Assembly: GCA_030418545.1 (NCBI GenBank)
Contig: QAIB01000008.1
Span: 1-64,000, forward strand
Source: Xenophilus aerolatus
GTDB taxonomy: Bacteria > Pseudomonadota > Gammaproteobacteria > Burkholderiales > Burkholderiaceae_C
Direction: 5' to 3'
Length of the DNA stretch: 64,000 nucleotides
Numbering within the stretch: the first letter of the stretch is position 1; each line of letters opens with the position of its first letter. The notes beneath the pieces were generated by a model, which made no database searches, was not told the DNA's origin, and saw only the letters and a list, made by a program, of their open reading frames with translations. Positions 63,569-64,000 of this stretch are shown here, piece by piece. Made by a program: the position numbers and the translations under genes.

Positions 63569-64000
63569 ATGAGCCTCTTCAACAAGATCACCAAGTCCTT
63601 CCAGTGGGGCGACAAGACCGTCGTCATGGAAACGGGCGAAATCGCCCGCCAGGCCACCGGCGCCGTGCTGGTAGACATCGACGGCACCGTCGTGCTGGCC
63701 ACGGTGGTCGCCTCCAAGTCCGCCAAGCCGGGCCAGGACTTCTTCCCGCTGACGGTCGACTACATCGAGAAGACCTATGCCGCCGGCAAGATCCCGGGCA
63801 GCTTCTTCAAGCGCGAAGCCAAGCCCAGCGAACTGGAAACGCTCACCAGCCGCCTGATCGACCGCCCGATCCGCCCGCTGTTCCCCGAAGGCTTCCTGAA
63901 CGAAGTGCACGTAGTGATCCACACCGTGTCGCTGAACCCCGAAGTCGACGCCGACATCGCCGCCATGATCGCCGTGAGCGCTGCGCTCTCGATCTCCGGC
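63569..64000 (+). CDS. pnp: Polynucleotide phosphorylase, N-terminal part
   Basis: The first 144 codons of PNPase, cut by the window edge. This is the first RNase PH-like domain: it begins [20 protein letters not shown] and includes [40 protein letters not shown] and [14 protein letters not shown]. PNPase degrades RNA 3' to 5' with phosphate. AAAGGAG lies at the correct distance before the ATG. It follows rpsO by 193 bp with a terminator and a stem-loop between them. Confidence 0.97.
   Translation, partial: MSLFNKITKSFQWGDKTVVMETGEIARQATGAVLVDIDGTVVLATVVASKSAKPGQDFFPLTVDYIEKTYAAGKIPGSFFKREAKPSELETLTSRLIDRPIRPLFPEGFLNEVHVVIHTVSLNPEVDADIAAMIAVSAALSISG

Overview
The window reads as chromosomal DNA of a high-GC betaproteobacterium, most likely a Comamonadaceae member close to Variovorax. 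This rests on very GC-rich codon usage, two Bug-type tripartite-tricarboxylate binding proteins, the gcl-hyi-glxR order, many LysR regulators paired with catabolic genes, and gene contents I associate with that group. The assignment is inference, since no rRNA or other phylogenetic marker was compared. No rRNA, tRNA, CRISPR array, transposase or prophage was recognised. The window holds 61 complete coding sequences and a partial pnp at the right edge.

Layout. 0.2-3.1 kb: an NlpC/P60 lipoprotein, a nucleoside deaminase, a PIN/Phd toxin-antitoxin pair and a DUF2272 protein. 3.1-5.8 kb: a NitT/TauT-type ABC importer. 6.0-13.2 kb: malic enzyme, then the glyoxylate operon (gcl, hyi, glxR) with a divergent LysR. 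13.2-17.7 kb: an islet of visibly lower GC with a 1092-residue metallophosphoesterase and a beta-helix-like lipoprotein. 17.9-21.0 kb: an AI-2E family permease and dctA with a GntR regulator. 21-27.3 kb: an aldo/keto reductase, a purine-type NCS2 permease with LysR, mog, yjgA and pmbA. 27.5-31.5 kb: four overlapping genes (SDR, FMO-like monooxygenase, bile-acid/Na symporter family, epimerase/3beta-HSD-like) followed by a convergent LysR. 32.5-39.7 kb: mostly housekeeping and membrane genes (TSUP, NUDIX, YqeY, rpsU, glycosyltransferase, flavoprotein, MarC, lipoprotein, sterol desaturase family). 39.8-45.8 kb: aromatic and organic-acid catabolism (two Bug proteins, intradiol dioxygenase with LysR, CaiB-type CoA transferase, citryl-CoA-lyase-like protein). 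45.9-57.3 kb: assimilatory nitrate cluster. 57.4-64 kb: tsaD, a hydrolase, a small heat-shock protein, an orphan binding protein, an aminotransferase, soxR, rpsO and the start of pnp.

How the parts work together. The best-supported regulatory system is the nitrate cluster. It reads leftward as nasR, then a leader, nrtA, nrtB, nrtD, globin, FAD oxidoreductase, nasA, ybiB and cobA. The leader shows a near-perfect sigma-54 promoter, a candidate NtrC site about 135 bp upstream, two hairpins with identical AAAGGC hexaloops as expected for an ANTAR target, and a strong terminator whose 5' arm overlaps the second hairpin. Nitrogen limitation (NtrC) and nitrate (NasR) would therefore both be needed for transcription. 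No nitrite reductase is present in the window.

Other structure. A roughly 49-bp dispersed repeat beginning GCTAT-N7-ATAGC occurs four times, twice read in frame inside genes. A second family of about 100-120 bp near-palindromes occurs twice between operon genes. Several operator-like palindromes, a hexanucleotide tandem repeat at the CoA-transferase start, and a SoxR box are also described.
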